From Sporanaerobium hydrogeniformans (GTDB taxonomy: Bacteria; Bacillota; Clostridia; Lachnospirales; Cellulosilyticaceae), in NCBI RefSeq assembly GCF_002735925.1, contig NZ_PEDL01000003.1:1-64000 (forward strand): a stretch of 64,000 bases of DNA, written 5' to 3'. Below are positions 1 through 9,774 of the stretch, in pieces. The position numbers and the translations under genes were made by a program. The number at the start of each line of letters is the position of its first letter. The first letter of the stretch is position 1. The notes beneath the pieces were generated by a model. It was given only the letters and a program-made list of their open reading frames with translations, was not told the DNA's origin and searched no databases.

Positions 1-1
1 C

Positions 2-3000
2 GGCGAAGTAGGCGGCGGAAAAATTACCATTAATGGCGGTACTGTTACTGCAACCGGTGGCACTGGCGGTGCGGGCATCGGCGGAGGCAACGCCGGCACA
101 GGTGGAAAAATTACCATCAATGGCGGTACTGTTACTGCAATCGGCGGCACTGGCGGTGCAGACATCGGCGGCGGATCGGGAAGCGAAGGCGGTTCCACCA
201 CCATCACCGGTGGTTCGGTGAAAGTGACAAATGGGGGTATTGACCCCGCCCCAACAGCCGACGGCATAAACCCTGTTTACCTTGCAAAACTACCAGCAGA
301 CAGCTTTACAAGTGATACGGCAACACCGGTAAAGGTAGATGACAATGCGTTTAATATTCCAGCCAAGCACGACGGCGACGATAATTTCTATCTCTACCTG
401 CCTGCAACAGGCACAGAGGTAAATGCAACCGTAGGCACAAGTAAATATACTTGTACTGTTGCGGAAAATGACAACAACGAGTTTGTGACAAAGACAGTCA
501 ATATCATTGACACTGAAAGCAAACTGAGAACTGCGATTGCAAACGCAGTAAGCGGTGAAACAATACAACTCGGAGGGGACATTACGGTTAACGCACCTGT
601 AATCATCGACGCCGAAGACATCATTCTTGACCTAAACGGACATACCCTTTCAAGTGATACAAACACGATTAGACTAAGCGGCACTGCAAGCTTGGAAGTC
701 AAAGATACAAGCGTAGGTGCCATCGGTGTATTGTCTACAACTAGTAGCTTCACCAGTACAATCGAAAACAAAAGTAGTGGCAGTGTTATTATTTCCGGCG
801 GAACAGTGACTTCAAACGGTTATACCATTTTAAACATGGGCAGTGGAAATGTTACAGTTTCCGGCGGGACTGTGTCTGGTACTGCCTATACAATCTGGAA
901 CAATGGCGTGGGAACAGTCAATGTTTTAAGTGGTGCGGTGTCTTCGACAGGTGGCAATGGCATTGAATATGCAATAGTGAGTTACAGTGGCACAGTTAAT
1001 GTTTCTGGAGGCACAATATCATCAACGTTAAATGTTTCTATTGTTTGTGGGGCTACATCAAACATATCTGGTGGTACACTGGCGAGTGTAAATACGAGTG
1101 TGTTAAACATTTCCGGGAATCCCACACTCACCGTTTCCTTAAATGCCTTGGCAAGCAAAAAGGTGAATATTACAGGAGAGCTTACAGGGGCAGATGGCAG
1201 TATTACACTCAATGGAGCATGGCTTACAACCACAACTAACGGAACTGCTGTTGCAACAGCGACAGTTGCCAGCTATGCAGATGTATCAAAGTTCACATTC
1301 ACAAATGTAGATGGGAAAATACTTGTGAAAAATGGTGTGAACATCGAACTGGGGGAAAAGGCAACACTTTCTAACTGGGCAGATGGAATAACCGAAACTA
1401 CCGATACATGGGACAACGGTGGAACCATCACCACAGCAGAAGATCTTGCACAGTTCGCCTATAATGTTAATCACGGTAAAGATTACGTCGGAAAAACAAT
1501 TAAGCTCAGTGAGGATATTAATCTTTCTGAAAAAGATTGGACGCCAATTGGATATTATGATAATAATTATTTTAATTCTAGACCTTTTCAAGGTACTTTT
1601 GACGGAAACGGACATAAAATAACAGGGATTACAATTGGTTCTGTAAGCAAGCCAGAGAGTAAACATAAATATGTAAGTCTGTTTGGTTATATTCTTTGGA
1701 GTGATATTAAAAATCTTGGCGTAGAAGATGTAACCATTTATTCAAATTATAATGCGGATGGTGCATTCGTAGGTGGTTTGGTTGCAATGAATAAAGGAAC
1801 GATTCAAAATTGCTATGCGACCGGAAATATTACCGCTGAAAACGGTGCCTTGGTTGGTGGCCTGGTCGGTTGGAATTTCGGTGGAACAATCAACAACTGC
1901 TTTGCAACAAGCAATTTGATTGGTGGAATCGATGCTAAGGTCGGTGGATTGGTAGGGCGTGATTCAGACGACAAAATTACAAACGGATATTGGAATAGCA
2001 ACGCTGCACAAACGGTGAATAACTCAGTTCAAGCAAAAAAAGGTGTTGGAGATGGCACTGACAATGTAGCGGGTATGGACCAAAGCGACATGCAAGCCAC
2101 AAGCTTTGTTTCAACCCTGAACGCAAATATTGATACCCTTGCAAACACAACCCTATATACATGGAAAGCCGTTTCAAACGATTACCCGACATTTTCAAAT
2201 ACCCTTTGGAGCGGCACTGTTACTCACACAATGAGTGGCACAATTAAGGACATGAACAACAATTTTGTTTCCGGAGCAACTGTCACCCTTACGCCGAACG
2301 CAGGCACTCCAAACCCTGCAACGACAGGAACTGATGGCAAATATACCATTGACAACGTACCGGACGGCAGTTATACGATTACAGTCACATTACCGAACGG
2401 CGGCGGAAGCTTCACAAAGGATGTCACCATTCCAGGCAGTAACTTTGATATCAAGCAGCCTACAACCCAAACCTACACCGTGGCTTATCATGCAAACGGC
2501 GGAACAGGCAGTATGATTGCACAAACCACAAATGTAGGCACGGCTACAACCGTCTCTGCAAATGCCTTTACCAAAACAGGCTTCGCCTTTGCCGGTTGGA
2601 ATTCAGCGGCAAACGGCAGCGGTATTGCCTATGCTTCCGGTAGCACCGTTCCGTCCCAAACAGCAGGAACAAACGTAACTCTTTATGCCCAGTGGACAGA
2701 AACGACCTATTCTGTTTCAGGAATAGTTACTGATAACGCAGATAAAAACGCAAGCGGTGTAAGCGTGAAGCTGATGAAGGGGAAAACTCCAATCGGTTTG
2801 CAAGGTGTGACCACAACAGCAGACGGAAAGTTTACGATTACAGGGGTTCTGAACGGAACATATAACCTTGTGTTAGAAAAAGATGGTATGGTTGTTACCA
2901 AAAAGATTGTTGTGAACAGTGCAGACTATACCTTATCAGATATAATTAAGATGCCAAACGGCAAGATAAACAGTGTTGTTAAGGTGGAAGCAAACACACC

Positions 3001-4396
3001 TGATATTGTTGTTGGGAATCTTGATGTACAGTTTGACAGCTCGGATCTTATCCATGCCCAGACTGCAAATAACGCAGTTGAAATTAGGCTCGTTGCTGAG
3101 AAGAAGGCTGTCAATGACGTGCAGGCAGATGTAAATAAAATTGCAGCTGTAGCAAGCAATAAAACAGTAGGGCTTTATCTTGATTTATCGGTTACAAAAA
3201 CAATTACGACCAATAGCGTTGTTAATAGCACAACGAAGATGTCAACATTGCCAAGCATAATTGAAATTATTATCCCACTGCCAGAGGAGCTTCAAGGCAA
3301 GGATGGACTCGTAGTTTACCGTGTACATAATGGTACAGCTGCAGCACTGCCAAATGGTTTAGCAAATGCAGTTGACGGAGAATATTTTGTAGTTAGCGGA
3401 AATTTTGTTACGATATACACCAAGAAATTCTCCACCTATGCAATAGCATATCAAACTATTACGCATCCGGTGATACCACCAACGGGCGGCGGTTCAGGCG
3501 GTCATTCAGGGGGGAGTGTAGCATTACCAACAATCACCACAGAACCAAGTGAAGGTGGTAAAATTACCATTAGCAATGATAAAAAGATTGCTACCATTAC
3601 CCCTAATGATGGATATGTAATAGCAGATGTCATGGTAGATGGAAAGAGCATAGGTGCAAATGAAAAGTACACCTTTACAGACAGCAAAACTCACAAAATC
3701 AATGCTGTATTTGTAAAGAAAACTGCACTTCTTTACTACGATCAAAATGACGGAAAGGTTTATATTGGTTTTTCTTCGATTGCAGGAAATCTTTATAAAT
3801 ATATTGCACCTAATGGAGTTAACGTAAAGTATAAGGAAAATCCAAAGAATTTTGTGGATAATACCATCGCATGGGCAAAACCAAGCATTGATTTTGTTAC
3901 TGAGCGAGAAATATTCCTTGGGACAACGCAAGATAAGTTTGGACCAAATGAAAGCATGACAAGAGCAATGTTTGTAACGGTTATTGGCAGACTTTATGAG
4001 CGTTCTTATGGTAACATTTCAGGAACAAGTACATTTTCTGATGTTGCTGCAAACGATTATTTCGCAAAGTATGTTGCATGGGCAAATGAAAACAGTATTA
4101 TAAAGGGCATCGGAGAAAACAAGTTTGCGCCAAACGATAAAGTAACACGTGAGCAAATGGCAGTTATCATGCTAAACTTTGCAACCTTTCTAAAAAAGAC
4201 AGAGGCTACTGGCAGTTCCCTTACATATGCCGATAGCACAAAGATTTCATCTTGGGCAATTGACGGAGCGAAATATTGTCAGGAAACAACAATAATCTCA
4301 GGCAGAGATGGAGGCAGCTTCGCACCACAAGAAAGTGCTACAAGAGCCGAAGTTGCAGTGGTAATTGAGAGGTTTGTTAAAACCATTGTGAAATAA
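2..4396 (+). CDS. S-layer-homology cell-surface protein, 5' end outside the window
   Basis: The frame is open from the window edge, so the gene is truncated at its 5' end and 1464 codons are visible. The GTG at 218 is internal, not a start. Domains in order are: glycine-rich 29-residue repeats (14-187); a beta-helix-like Thr/Gly/Ser-rich region with repeated SGGT motifs (about 750-1100); GLUG-type repeats with VGGLVG motifs (about 1760-1990); a carboxypeptidase-regulatory-like domain (2230-2450); an InlB B-type repeat ending in YAQW (2480-2700); and a second regulatory-like domain (2705-2930). A Gly/Ser linker (about 3480-3520) leads to three SLH modules with TRAMF, TREQM and TRAEV cores (3870-4390). 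SLH triplets bind secondary cell-wall polymer, so the protein should be anchored on the cell wall with its repeats outward. The ligand is unknown. The same architecture ends the protein at 11977-13947. Confidence 0.9.
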   Translation, partial: GEVGGGKITINGGTVTATGGTGGAGIGGGNAGTGGKITINGGTVTAIGGTGGADIGGGSGSEGGSTTITGGSVKVTNGGIDPAPTADGINPVYLAKLPADSFTSDTATPVKVDDNAFNIPAKHDGDDNFYLYLPATGTEVNATVGTSKYTCTVAENDNNEFVTKTVNIIDTESKLRTAIANAVSGETIQLGGDITVNAPVIIDAEDIILDLNGHTLSSDTNTIRLSGTASLEVKDTSVGAIGVLSTTSSFTSTIENKSSGSVIISGGTVTSNGYTILNMGSGNVTVSGGTVSGTAYTIWNNGVGTVNVLSGAVSSTGGNGIEYAIVSYSGTVNVSGGTISSTLNVSIVCGATSNISGGTLASVNTSVLNISGNPTLTVSLNALASKKVNITGELTGADGSITLNGAWLTTTTNGTAVATATVASYADVSKFTFTNVDGKILVKNGVNIELGEKATLSNWADGITETTDTWDNGGTITTAEDLAQFAYNVNHGKDYVGKTIKLSEDINLSEKDWTPIGYYDNNYFNSRPFQGTFDGNGHKITGITIGSVSKPESKHKYVSLFGYILWSDIKNLGVEDVTIYSNYNADGAFVGGLVAMNKGTIQNCYATGNITAENGALVGGLVGWNFGGTINNCFATSNLIGGIDAKVGGLVGRDSDDKITNGYWNSNAAQTVNNSVQAKKGVGDGTDNVAGMDQSDMQATSFVSTLNANIDTLANTTLYTWKAVSNDYPTFSNTLWSGTVTHTMSGTIKDMNNNFVSGATVTLTPNAGTPNPATTGTDGKYTIDNVPDGSYTITVTLPNGGGSFTKDVTIPGSNFDIKQPTTQTYTVAYHANGGTGSMIAQTTNVGTATTVSANAFTKTGFAFAGWNSAANGSGIAYASGSTVPSQTAGTNVTLYAQWTETTYSVSGIVTDNADKNASGVSVKLMKGKTPIGLQGVTTTADGKFTITGVLNGTYNLVLEKDGMVVTKKIVVNSADYTLSDIIKMPNGKINSVVKVEANTPDIVVGNLDVQFDSSDLIHAQTANNAVEIRLVAEKKAVNDVQADVNKIAAVASNKTVGLYLDLSVTKTITTNSVVNSTTKMSTLPSIIEIIIPLPEELQGKDGLVVYRVHNGTAAALPNGLANAVDGEYFVVSGNFVTIYTKKFSTYAIAYQTITHPVIPPTGGGSGGHSGGSVALPTITTEPSEGGKITISNDKKIATITPNDGYVIADVMVDGKSIGANEKYTFTDSKTHKINAVFVKKTALLYYDQNDGKVYIGFSSIAGNLYKYIAPNGVNVKYKENPKNFVDNTIAWAKPSIDFVTEREIFLGTTQDKFGPNESMTRAMFVTVIGRLYERSYGNISGTSTFSDVAANDYFAKYVAWANENSIIKGIGENKFAPNDKVTREQMAVIMLNFATFLKKTEATGSSLTYADSTKISSWAIDGAKYCQETTIISGRDGGSFAPQESATRAEVAVVIERFVKTIVK
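14..187 (+). repeat. Two tandem copies of an 87-bp coding repeat
   Basis: The GGCGGAAAAA at 14 recurs as GGTGGAAAAA at 101, a period of 87 bases or 29 residues. Each unit encodes GGKITINGGTVTA followed by a Gly-rich stretch. The array probably continues upstream of the window. Such Gly-rich repeats are typical of beta-helical surface proteins and can expand or contract by recombination. Confidence 0.8.
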
Positions 4397-4438
4397 CAAA
4401 ATACGAAAAGTATCTGACGATGCTAATGCGTTAAAAAT

Positions 4439-4512
4439 AGGATTTTCGAGATTAAAGGATTTTCTGCTTATTATCCGGCAGAATCTTTTAACCTCGGGAA
4501 TCCTTATTTTTA
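4439..4512 (+). terminator. Terminator after the SLH gene
   Basis: A long imperfect inverted repeat (AGGATTTTCGAG pairing with CTCGGGAATCCT, with an inner ATTAAAGGATT/AATCTTTTA arm) is followed by a T-rich tract. It starts about 45 bases after the SLH stop codon. Confidence 0.75.
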
Positions 4513-5239
4513 TTTATTGAGAGAACAAGTCCACCTTAAAAATCTGCTTAGGGTTGTGGAGATGAGGTAGATGGCTGGATATAAGTTTTGATAAAGGCAG
4601 GGAGAAATCTTCTGTTATTAACAAATATCATCAAGTAGTTAATAAATAGAGTTAAATATATTGAAAGGCGACATATTTATGGCATAAAAATTTTGATATT
4701 TATAGTCAAAGCTTAGTACATTAAGGTGGAATTAGATAAATGAGCCAGGCGCTGATAACTAGTTTAGTATGGAAGAAGTAAAAGACTACTTAGAAGAGAG
4801 CTTATCAGATGCTATAGCTGTTATAAAAATAATTAGTACGGGACAACTTTTTTAATTACAAAGAAAAACAAATATCAAAAAAGTAATACGAAGCTACACT
4901 TTTCCGAGATAGGATGACTACAATTTCTATTATTTTGAAAGCAAAAATCTTTTAAGGTGTACCGAAAAGTTGGAGTATTCTTATTTAGTAAACTATATTG
5001 ACTTTTGGAGTTAGTAATGCCATAGTTATATGGAGTATGTATACAGGTTCTAAGTAGAGGGTTAAAAACACTAGAAAACATCGTAAGAAAAATTTTGTAT
5101 TTGATAAAGATAAACTATTGGAAAGAATAAGACATAAAGCCTAGGGTATAAGGTTTTAGGTAAACTATGATCGCCTGGTTTCCAAATGTTAAGTTTATAA
5201 GGGTTAAACGGGTAATACATAAGAAAGATTAAGCAACTT
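4513..5239. other. Intergenic stretch with no recognisable gene
   Basis: About 700 AT-rich bases have stop codons in every frame. The only short readable pieces are a 28-codon ORF at 4769 and a minus-strand ORF near 4875-5081. Neither has a ribosome site or a family I recognise. It may contain decayed coding sequence; nothing firm can be said. Confidence 0.5.
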
Positions 5240-5252
5240 AGGAGGAGAAATA

Positions 5253-6937
5253 ATGAAAATAGGGAGAAAGTTATTTTTAGGCTTTTAGCTGTTATTGTTA
5301 ATTTTTCAATAGGTTTAGGGATTATGTATATTCAGCTTAAAGGGATTGAGGAAAATGTAGGTGAAATGGATAGAAGGTCCGAACGAGCGTTAGATTTGTC
5401 TGAAATTCTTAGTCTTCATAGAGCTAAAAGTATACAGCAGTTAGACTATATTTTAAATCCAAATGACCAATTTATAGATAATTATAAGGATAGGGTAACA
5501 AAGCAGGACGAATTATTTAATAAAATAGAATCCTTTATGAGAACAGAAGAACAGAAAAATCTATATTCACAGGTAATAGAGGCTAATCAAATCCTTAATG
5601 ATACTTTCTTGAATCAAATGATTCCGTCTATTCAAAAGGGAGATAGTAATAAGGTACAAGAATTAAATCAGTCTATTGTTCAACCTCAAAGGAGAGTAGT
5701 TGTCGATAACTTAAACTTACTTATTAATACGGTCAATGAGGAAAAACAAAAAGCGATCACTCAAGCCTATAACAGAGTAGTTAACTCGATTCCTGTGTTG
5801 TTTATTGTAACGATTACTTCCGTGATTTTGGGCTTTGGTATTGCCATGCTTATGGGTAGAAAAATCTCTAATCCGATTAAAGAAATACAAGATGTTACGA
5901 CTCGTATTGCAGATGGGGATTTAACTATAGAACATGTAAAAGTTCGCTCTCAGGATGAAATTGGTCAACTTACTCATGCGATTAATACGATGGCAGATAA
6001 TATTAGGGATCTAGTCCGAGAAGCAGCAAGTATTTCCGAGAAAGTTGCCGCTTCAAGTGAAGAAATGATGGGTTCCTCAACCGAAATGACAAAGGCCATT
6101 GAACAAGTATCAGCGACAACAGAAGAATTAGCTTCAGGTGCTACAGCTCAGTCAACCCATGCTATTGAAACTTTAGCAGTCATTCAAACAGTCGCTGGAA
6201 ATATAGATTCAATTCATCAGGATAGTAATGAAATGGCAGAAAGTTCCAAAAAAGCAAATGCTGCTTCTAAAAATGGACTGGAAAATGTTCATCAATCGAT
6301 TAAACAAATGAGAATAATTGAAGAAAAAGTTTCTCATACTTCTTCTGTTATTCAAGAGCTAGGGGAAAAAACGGAAGAGATTAACCAAATTCTACAGGTT
6401 ATCAATGATATCGCAGGGCAAACGAATTTGCTTGCTTTAAACGCTGCCATTGAAGCAGCTCGAGCTGGTGAACAAGGTCGCGGATTTGCTGTAGTAGCTG
6501 ATGAGGTACGCAAGTTGGCAGAACAAGCAGCTAGATCAACTAACGAGATTGTACAAATTACGTGTGCGGTTCAAACAGAAGCTGAACAGGCTCAAGTCGC
6601 TATGAATGAAGTAGTTCAGGAAGTCCAGGCTGGTTCTGATGTGATCGATAGAACTGGCGAAGGATTTCAAGCAATAGTAGATATTATTGATGAAATGTCT
6701 ATTATGATTCAAGGTGTTTCATTAGCAGCAAAACAAATTAATCAACAAAGCGGACAAGCTGTCAAAGCAGTTGAAAATATTGCAGCAATTACTGAAGAAT
6801 CTTCGGCCGGTACACAAGAATTAGCGGCTACCATGGAACAACAAAATGCTTCGATGCAGGAGATTAATGCAATGGCTAGTAATTTGGCTGAAATGGCGGA
6901 ACAACTTAATCTAAGTATTACTAGATTCAATTACTAA
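5253..6937 (+). CDS. Methyl-accepting chemotaxis protein with an N-terminal frameshift
   Basis: This is a membrane chemoreceptor that signals to CheA/CheW. The true start is ATG 5253 behind AGGAGG at 5240-5245. The frame meets TAG at 5286, inside TTTT (5283-5286). One extra T would restore [21 protein letters not shown], the first transmembrane helix, and run straight into the long frame. The ATG at 5324 lies after this helix and has no good ribosome site. Beyond it come a four-helix-bundle sensor region, a second membrane helix (around [19 protein letters not shown]), HAMP ([11 protein letters not shown]...), and a full signalling domain with the conserved hairpin tip ([18 protein letters not shown], then [15 protein letters not shown]). 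Either the cell lacks a working copy or the base is a sequence error. No che genes lie nearby. Confidence 0.85.
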
Positions 6938-7051
6938 GGAATGGGCTAGCTTTTTTAATTATCTTCTTGCTACAATTGAATCGGATACACTGCAACTCTT
7001 GGGCCAAAAGATGAAAATAAACCATTCAAATAATTTTTGTTTAGATAAAAC

Positions 7052-7078
7052 CTTTCACTTTTATGGTGAAAGTTTTTT
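7052..7078 (+). terminator. Terminator downstream of the chemoreceptor
   Basis: The stem CTTTCAC (7052-7058) pairs with GTGAAAG (7066-7072) and is followed by six T residues. It lies 115 bases after the chemoreceptor stop. Confidence 0.7.
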
Positions 7079-7080
7079 AG

Positions 7081-7584
7081 GAGTTCTATGTCAACAGTTG
7101 GGGTATCCCAAGTATAGCCATTTGTAAAAAGTGTAGCAAATGAATTTAAAATACCTTTAATTCAGCTATTCATAGTTTGAGTAGCAGTAACAAAATGAGA
7201 CAAACCACTCTTTTCAGCACAAACAATCCAGTTGATTAGGCGGTCTTTAGCAGTACTATAGCTGGGTGAAACATAACATTTATCAATAGCTAGTAATTTT
7301 GGAAGAACTACTGGGTTATAAGACAGATTATTAAATATACGAACAACTGTTGTAATAGAAGAATTCATGCCATGAGCTTACTGGCGAAGACAGATAAATA
7401 CTTAACCGGCTAAAGGTGGTAATCATGTATAGTGCTCGTGACATAACCACAACAAGGGCAACAGTGAGGTTTTCTTTCCATTTGGATATCTATAATGGTG
7501 GTACCACATCATCATAGATATCTTTTTTTAAACACCTAATAATTTAAGAAACTTTTGGGAATAATAAGAAGAGAGCATAGTCAT
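7081..7584 (-). pseudogene. Decayed ISL3-type transposase
   Basis: On the minus strand an ATG at 7584 follows an AAAGGA ribosome site and begins MTMLSSYYSQKFLKLLGV. The frame then breaks. A second frame gives IDIQMERKPHCCPCCGYVT, like the N-terminal zinc ribbon of ISL3 transposases. A third frame (7368-7162) gives VVRIFNNLSYNPVVLPKLLAIDK, like the start of the ISL3 catalytic domain, and then jumps to NWIVCAEKSGL...TMNS, a C-terminal segment. A TGA replaces the expected Trp after TMNS, and FTNGY follows. The central DDE region is therefore missing and several frameshifts are present. Assignment is by remembered family pattern, not a search. Confidence 0.65.
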
Positions 7585-7661
7585 CAAATCCTTTCTAGTA
7601 TGTCGTTATACTTAGGATTGTTGAATATGCTCTTCTTTTATGCACACATATTTTATTTACA

Positions 7662-7683
7662 CCCCAACATTTATTATAGAGCC
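7662..7683. repeat. Possible terminal inverted repeat of the ISL3 remnant
   Basis: On the minus strand this reads GGCTCTATAATAAATGTTGG and two more G, upstream of the transposase remnant. ISL3 elements often begin with GGCTCT or GGxTCT. I found no clear partner on the other side near 6940-7050, so the far end may be deleted. Confidence 0.4.
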
Positions 7684-7719
7684 TATATTTTTAATATAGA
7701 GCTAATCATGTTTCATGTC

Positions 7720-7753
7720 GAAAAAATCATGTTTCATGCAGCGAATGGTTTTG
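7720..7753 (+). repeat. Direct repeat, copy 1 (partner at 9387-9420)
   Basis: This 34-base segment recurs at 9387-9420 with three mismatches. The two copies flank the gene at 7826-9388. A shorter core, AATCATGTTTCATG, also occurs just upstream at 7704-7717. Confidence 0.7.
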
Positions 7754-7825
7754 TAGAAAGATTTCTGATAGATTGAATGTGGAGAATAGATGTTATTTGG
7801 TTCAATTAATAAAGGAGGAAAAATT

Positions 7826-9388
7826 ATGAAAAAGCGATTTATGGGCATACTGCTTACTTTGTGCATGGTATTAACCCTGCTCCCCACAACGGTGCTAGCG
7901 GCGATAAATGTGACCATACTGTCCTACCCAGCAAAAACCGAATATACGGTTGGCGAGGGATTTGACCGAACCGGGATTAAAGCGGTGGTTACTATAGGTG
8001 GCGAAAAAAAGGACATATCTAACGAAATCAGTTTCAGAAACTCCGGTAACGTGACGTTGAAACAAGGTACGGTATTTGCGACTAAAGCAGGAAAGCAGGA
8101 GATTACTCTGCGGTGGACTGCTCCGGGCGAAAAAACAAGTCAAATCGTGGGAAAGTATACTGTTACATCGTCTGGCGAATATGTTGCCCCAGTGCAGGTC
8201 GCGCCCACGCCGGTTGCGGCTACTTATCAATTATACGATGCGATGGACAACGGCTGGTACAGCATCCGTCTTGGCTACCTAACCCAGCATGACACGTTTA
8301 TCACTATCGATGCCGCAGGGAATGCGGTGCTGCGCGAAGGCGGCAGAGATACGAAATTTTATATTGAGAAAAAACGCATTGTAGATCGTGACTGGGCTGA
8401 AATAACCATAAAAATGCCGGATGGGCGCTATTTGGGAACTTTGGGCGAAATCGATGACAGAGCGATGTATAAGGTCGGTACGAACCCGGTCTACCGATCA
8501 AAGCCGGATGGCGACATCGTCGGAAAGCTTCCGGCAGGCACCATTCTGGAAGTGACCGAGATAAAGGGCGACTGGGCAAAGGTAAAGTATGAAGGCCAAG
8601 CGTATTATATGTGGGCTGCCAGACTGACAAAAGTGAATGGGGGCAGCGCACGGGTGGCGGCTGTGGATCAGCCTTATTTATGGCAAATAGAATATTCCTA
8701 TGACACGAGTCAGGTTGCGATGCGCCCCGCCGAGAACCCAAAAATGATGGTCAAGCCTGCGGAAAAAACATATCCGGACGGGGCAAAGGCGATCCTGTCT
8801 GAATACATCCCCTACCTTAAAAATATTAGCTTTGAGGATTGGGGAAGAAGCATTAATAATATGGAAATGGCAGAATTGCTCGACGGCGTGTTCTTCACTT
8901 TAGGGCTCTATGGTCCCTACTCTGAAGAGAATTTGTTGAAATGGAACAGTGATATACCCAATGACAAACTCAATAGCATGCTAATTGGTAAAATAGACCG
9001 GTTATACGGTTGGCGGGTCTTTACCAATCCAAACATGGATTGGCGTGGGGTTCCCACCTATGGAGAGTTTACCTCTTACTTAATTAAGCTCATGGACTAT
9101 AACAAAAGCAAGAGTAGTACCAAATTTTCCGCTTTCACCAATGACACCATCAAAAGCTTTGCCATAGGCGGTGACACTAGCCCAAACGCAAAAATCACAT
9201 GGGAGCAGGCGTCAACCCTCCAACATAAGACCATCCAATGGGCGGCAGCAGAATGGGTAAGAATCGGCGAAAAGAGTGGGCTAGGATACAAAGTGGAGAC
9301 TCACCTGTTGGACGCGCCGTGGAATCTGACATCCTCCGGGTATATCCCGCTCAGCATGTCATCCACACCGACACCTGCGCGGCGTTGA
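7826..9388 (+). CDS. Secreted protein with Ig-like and SH3-like domains
   Basis: The start is ATG 7826 behind AAGGAGG (7812-7818); the longer frame from 7790 lacks a ribosome site. The protein has 520 residues. A signal peptide (MKKRFMGILLTLCMVLTLLP, cleavage near VLAA) is followed by a bacterial Ig-like segment (about residues 28-110). Next comes a region ending in an SH3-like fold (VYRSKPDGDIVGKLPAGTI...WAKVKY, about residues 220-270). The C-terminal 200 residues contain TSPNAKITWEQASTLQHKT, which resembles an SLH core (SPN..ITREQAA) but is degenerate. SH3-like domains often bind cell wall, so a wall-associated extracellular protein is inferred. Its function is unknown. Codon use is more GC-rich than the chromosomal part of the window. 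Confidence 0.8.
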   Translation: MKKRFMGILLTLCMVLTLLPTTVLAAINVTILSYPAKTEYTVGEGFDRTGIKAVVTIGGEKKDISNEISFRNSGNVTLKQGTVFATKAGKQEITLRWTAPGEKTSQIVGKYTVTSSGEYVAPVQVAPTPVAATYQLYDAMDNGWYSIRLGYLTQHDTFITIDAAGNAVLREGGRDTKFYIEKKRIVDRDWAEITIKMPDGRYLGTLGEIDDRAMYKVGTNPVYRSKPDGDIVGKLPAGTILEVTEIKGDWAKVKYEGQAYYMWAARLTKVNGGSARVAAVDQPYLWQIEYSYDTSQVAMRPAENPKMMVKPAEKTYPDGAKAILSEYIPYLKNISFEDWGRSINNMEMAELLDGVFFTLGLYGPYSEENLLKWNSDIPNDKLNSMLIGKIDRLYGWRVFTNPNMDWRGVPTYGEFTSYLIKLMDYNKSKSSTKFSAFTNDTIKSFAIGGDTSPNAKITWEQASTLQHKTIQWAAAEWVRIGEKSGLGYKVETHLLDAPWNLTSSGYIPLSMSSTPTPARR

Positions 9389-9420
9389 AAAAATCATGTT
9401 TCATGTAGCGGACGGTTTTG
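9387..9420 (+). repeat. Direct repeat, copy 2
   Basis: This matches 7720-7753 at 31 of 34 positions. It overlaps the stop codon of the preceding gene by two bases and leads into the decayed gene at 9396. Confidence 0.7.
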
Positions 9421-9690
9421 GGTGGCAGGGTTTTGATAGAGTAAACGCATGGGACTTTGCCCTATACAACCTAACAGAAAACGGAGGATTTAGAAATGAA
9501 AAAGTTACCTCGTTCCCAGCGATTTTGGTGAATTTAACGACAAAGACGGCTACGCTGTGGCTGAAGGTCCTAACGCCAGCATTGTCGTAACAATTGCGAG
9601 CAACATATTATTTTTACTTACACCGCAGGAGCAAATTCCTCCCTTGAGGCGAATCTAGCCGATATACTTCCGAGTATCACATTGGAGTAA
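9396..9690 (+). pseudogene. Decayed gene fragment, unknown family
   Basis: Three consecutive frames carry plausible protein sequence. Frame one from 9396 gives FHVADGFGWQGFDRVNAWDF and on to about 9517. A second frame from 9518 gives SDFGEFNDKDGYAVAEGPNA. A third from 9598 gives HIIFTYTAGANSSLEANLAD and ends at TAA 9688. The pieces read as one domain broken by two frameshifts. There is no family I recognise and no start with a ribosome site. Confidence 0.5.
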
Positions 9691-9710
9691 TCACGTATAT
9701 AGGCAACAAA

Positions 9711-9747
9711 ATGGACAGACGGACAAAACCACAGTCTGTCTGCCCAT
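9711..9747. other. Strong hairpin upstream of lemA
   Basis: A 14-base stem (ATGGACAGACGGAC with GTCTGTCTGCCCAT, one mismatch and one G-T pair) encloses a nine-base loop. It is followed by an A-rich stretch rather than T residues, so it is not a classic forward terminator. It may stabilise the lemA message or end transcription from the other strand. Confidence 0.5.
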
Positions 9748-9774
9748 TAAAAAATAAAAAAAGGAGACTTTATT

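Noticed and set aside
1-221. Separate small gene at 33-221
   Set aside because: It is an out-of-frame reading of the 87-bp repeat; the true frame belongs to the SLH protein.
4513-5239. A hidden gene or c-di-GMP riboswitch before the chemoreceptor
   Set aside because: No frame stays open with a start signal, and the conserved GEMM riboswitch pieces were not found.
8304-8741. Minus-strand ORF rich in Pro, Ser and Arg
   Set aside because: It is the complement of the secreted SH3-like gene, with low-complexity composition and no start signal.
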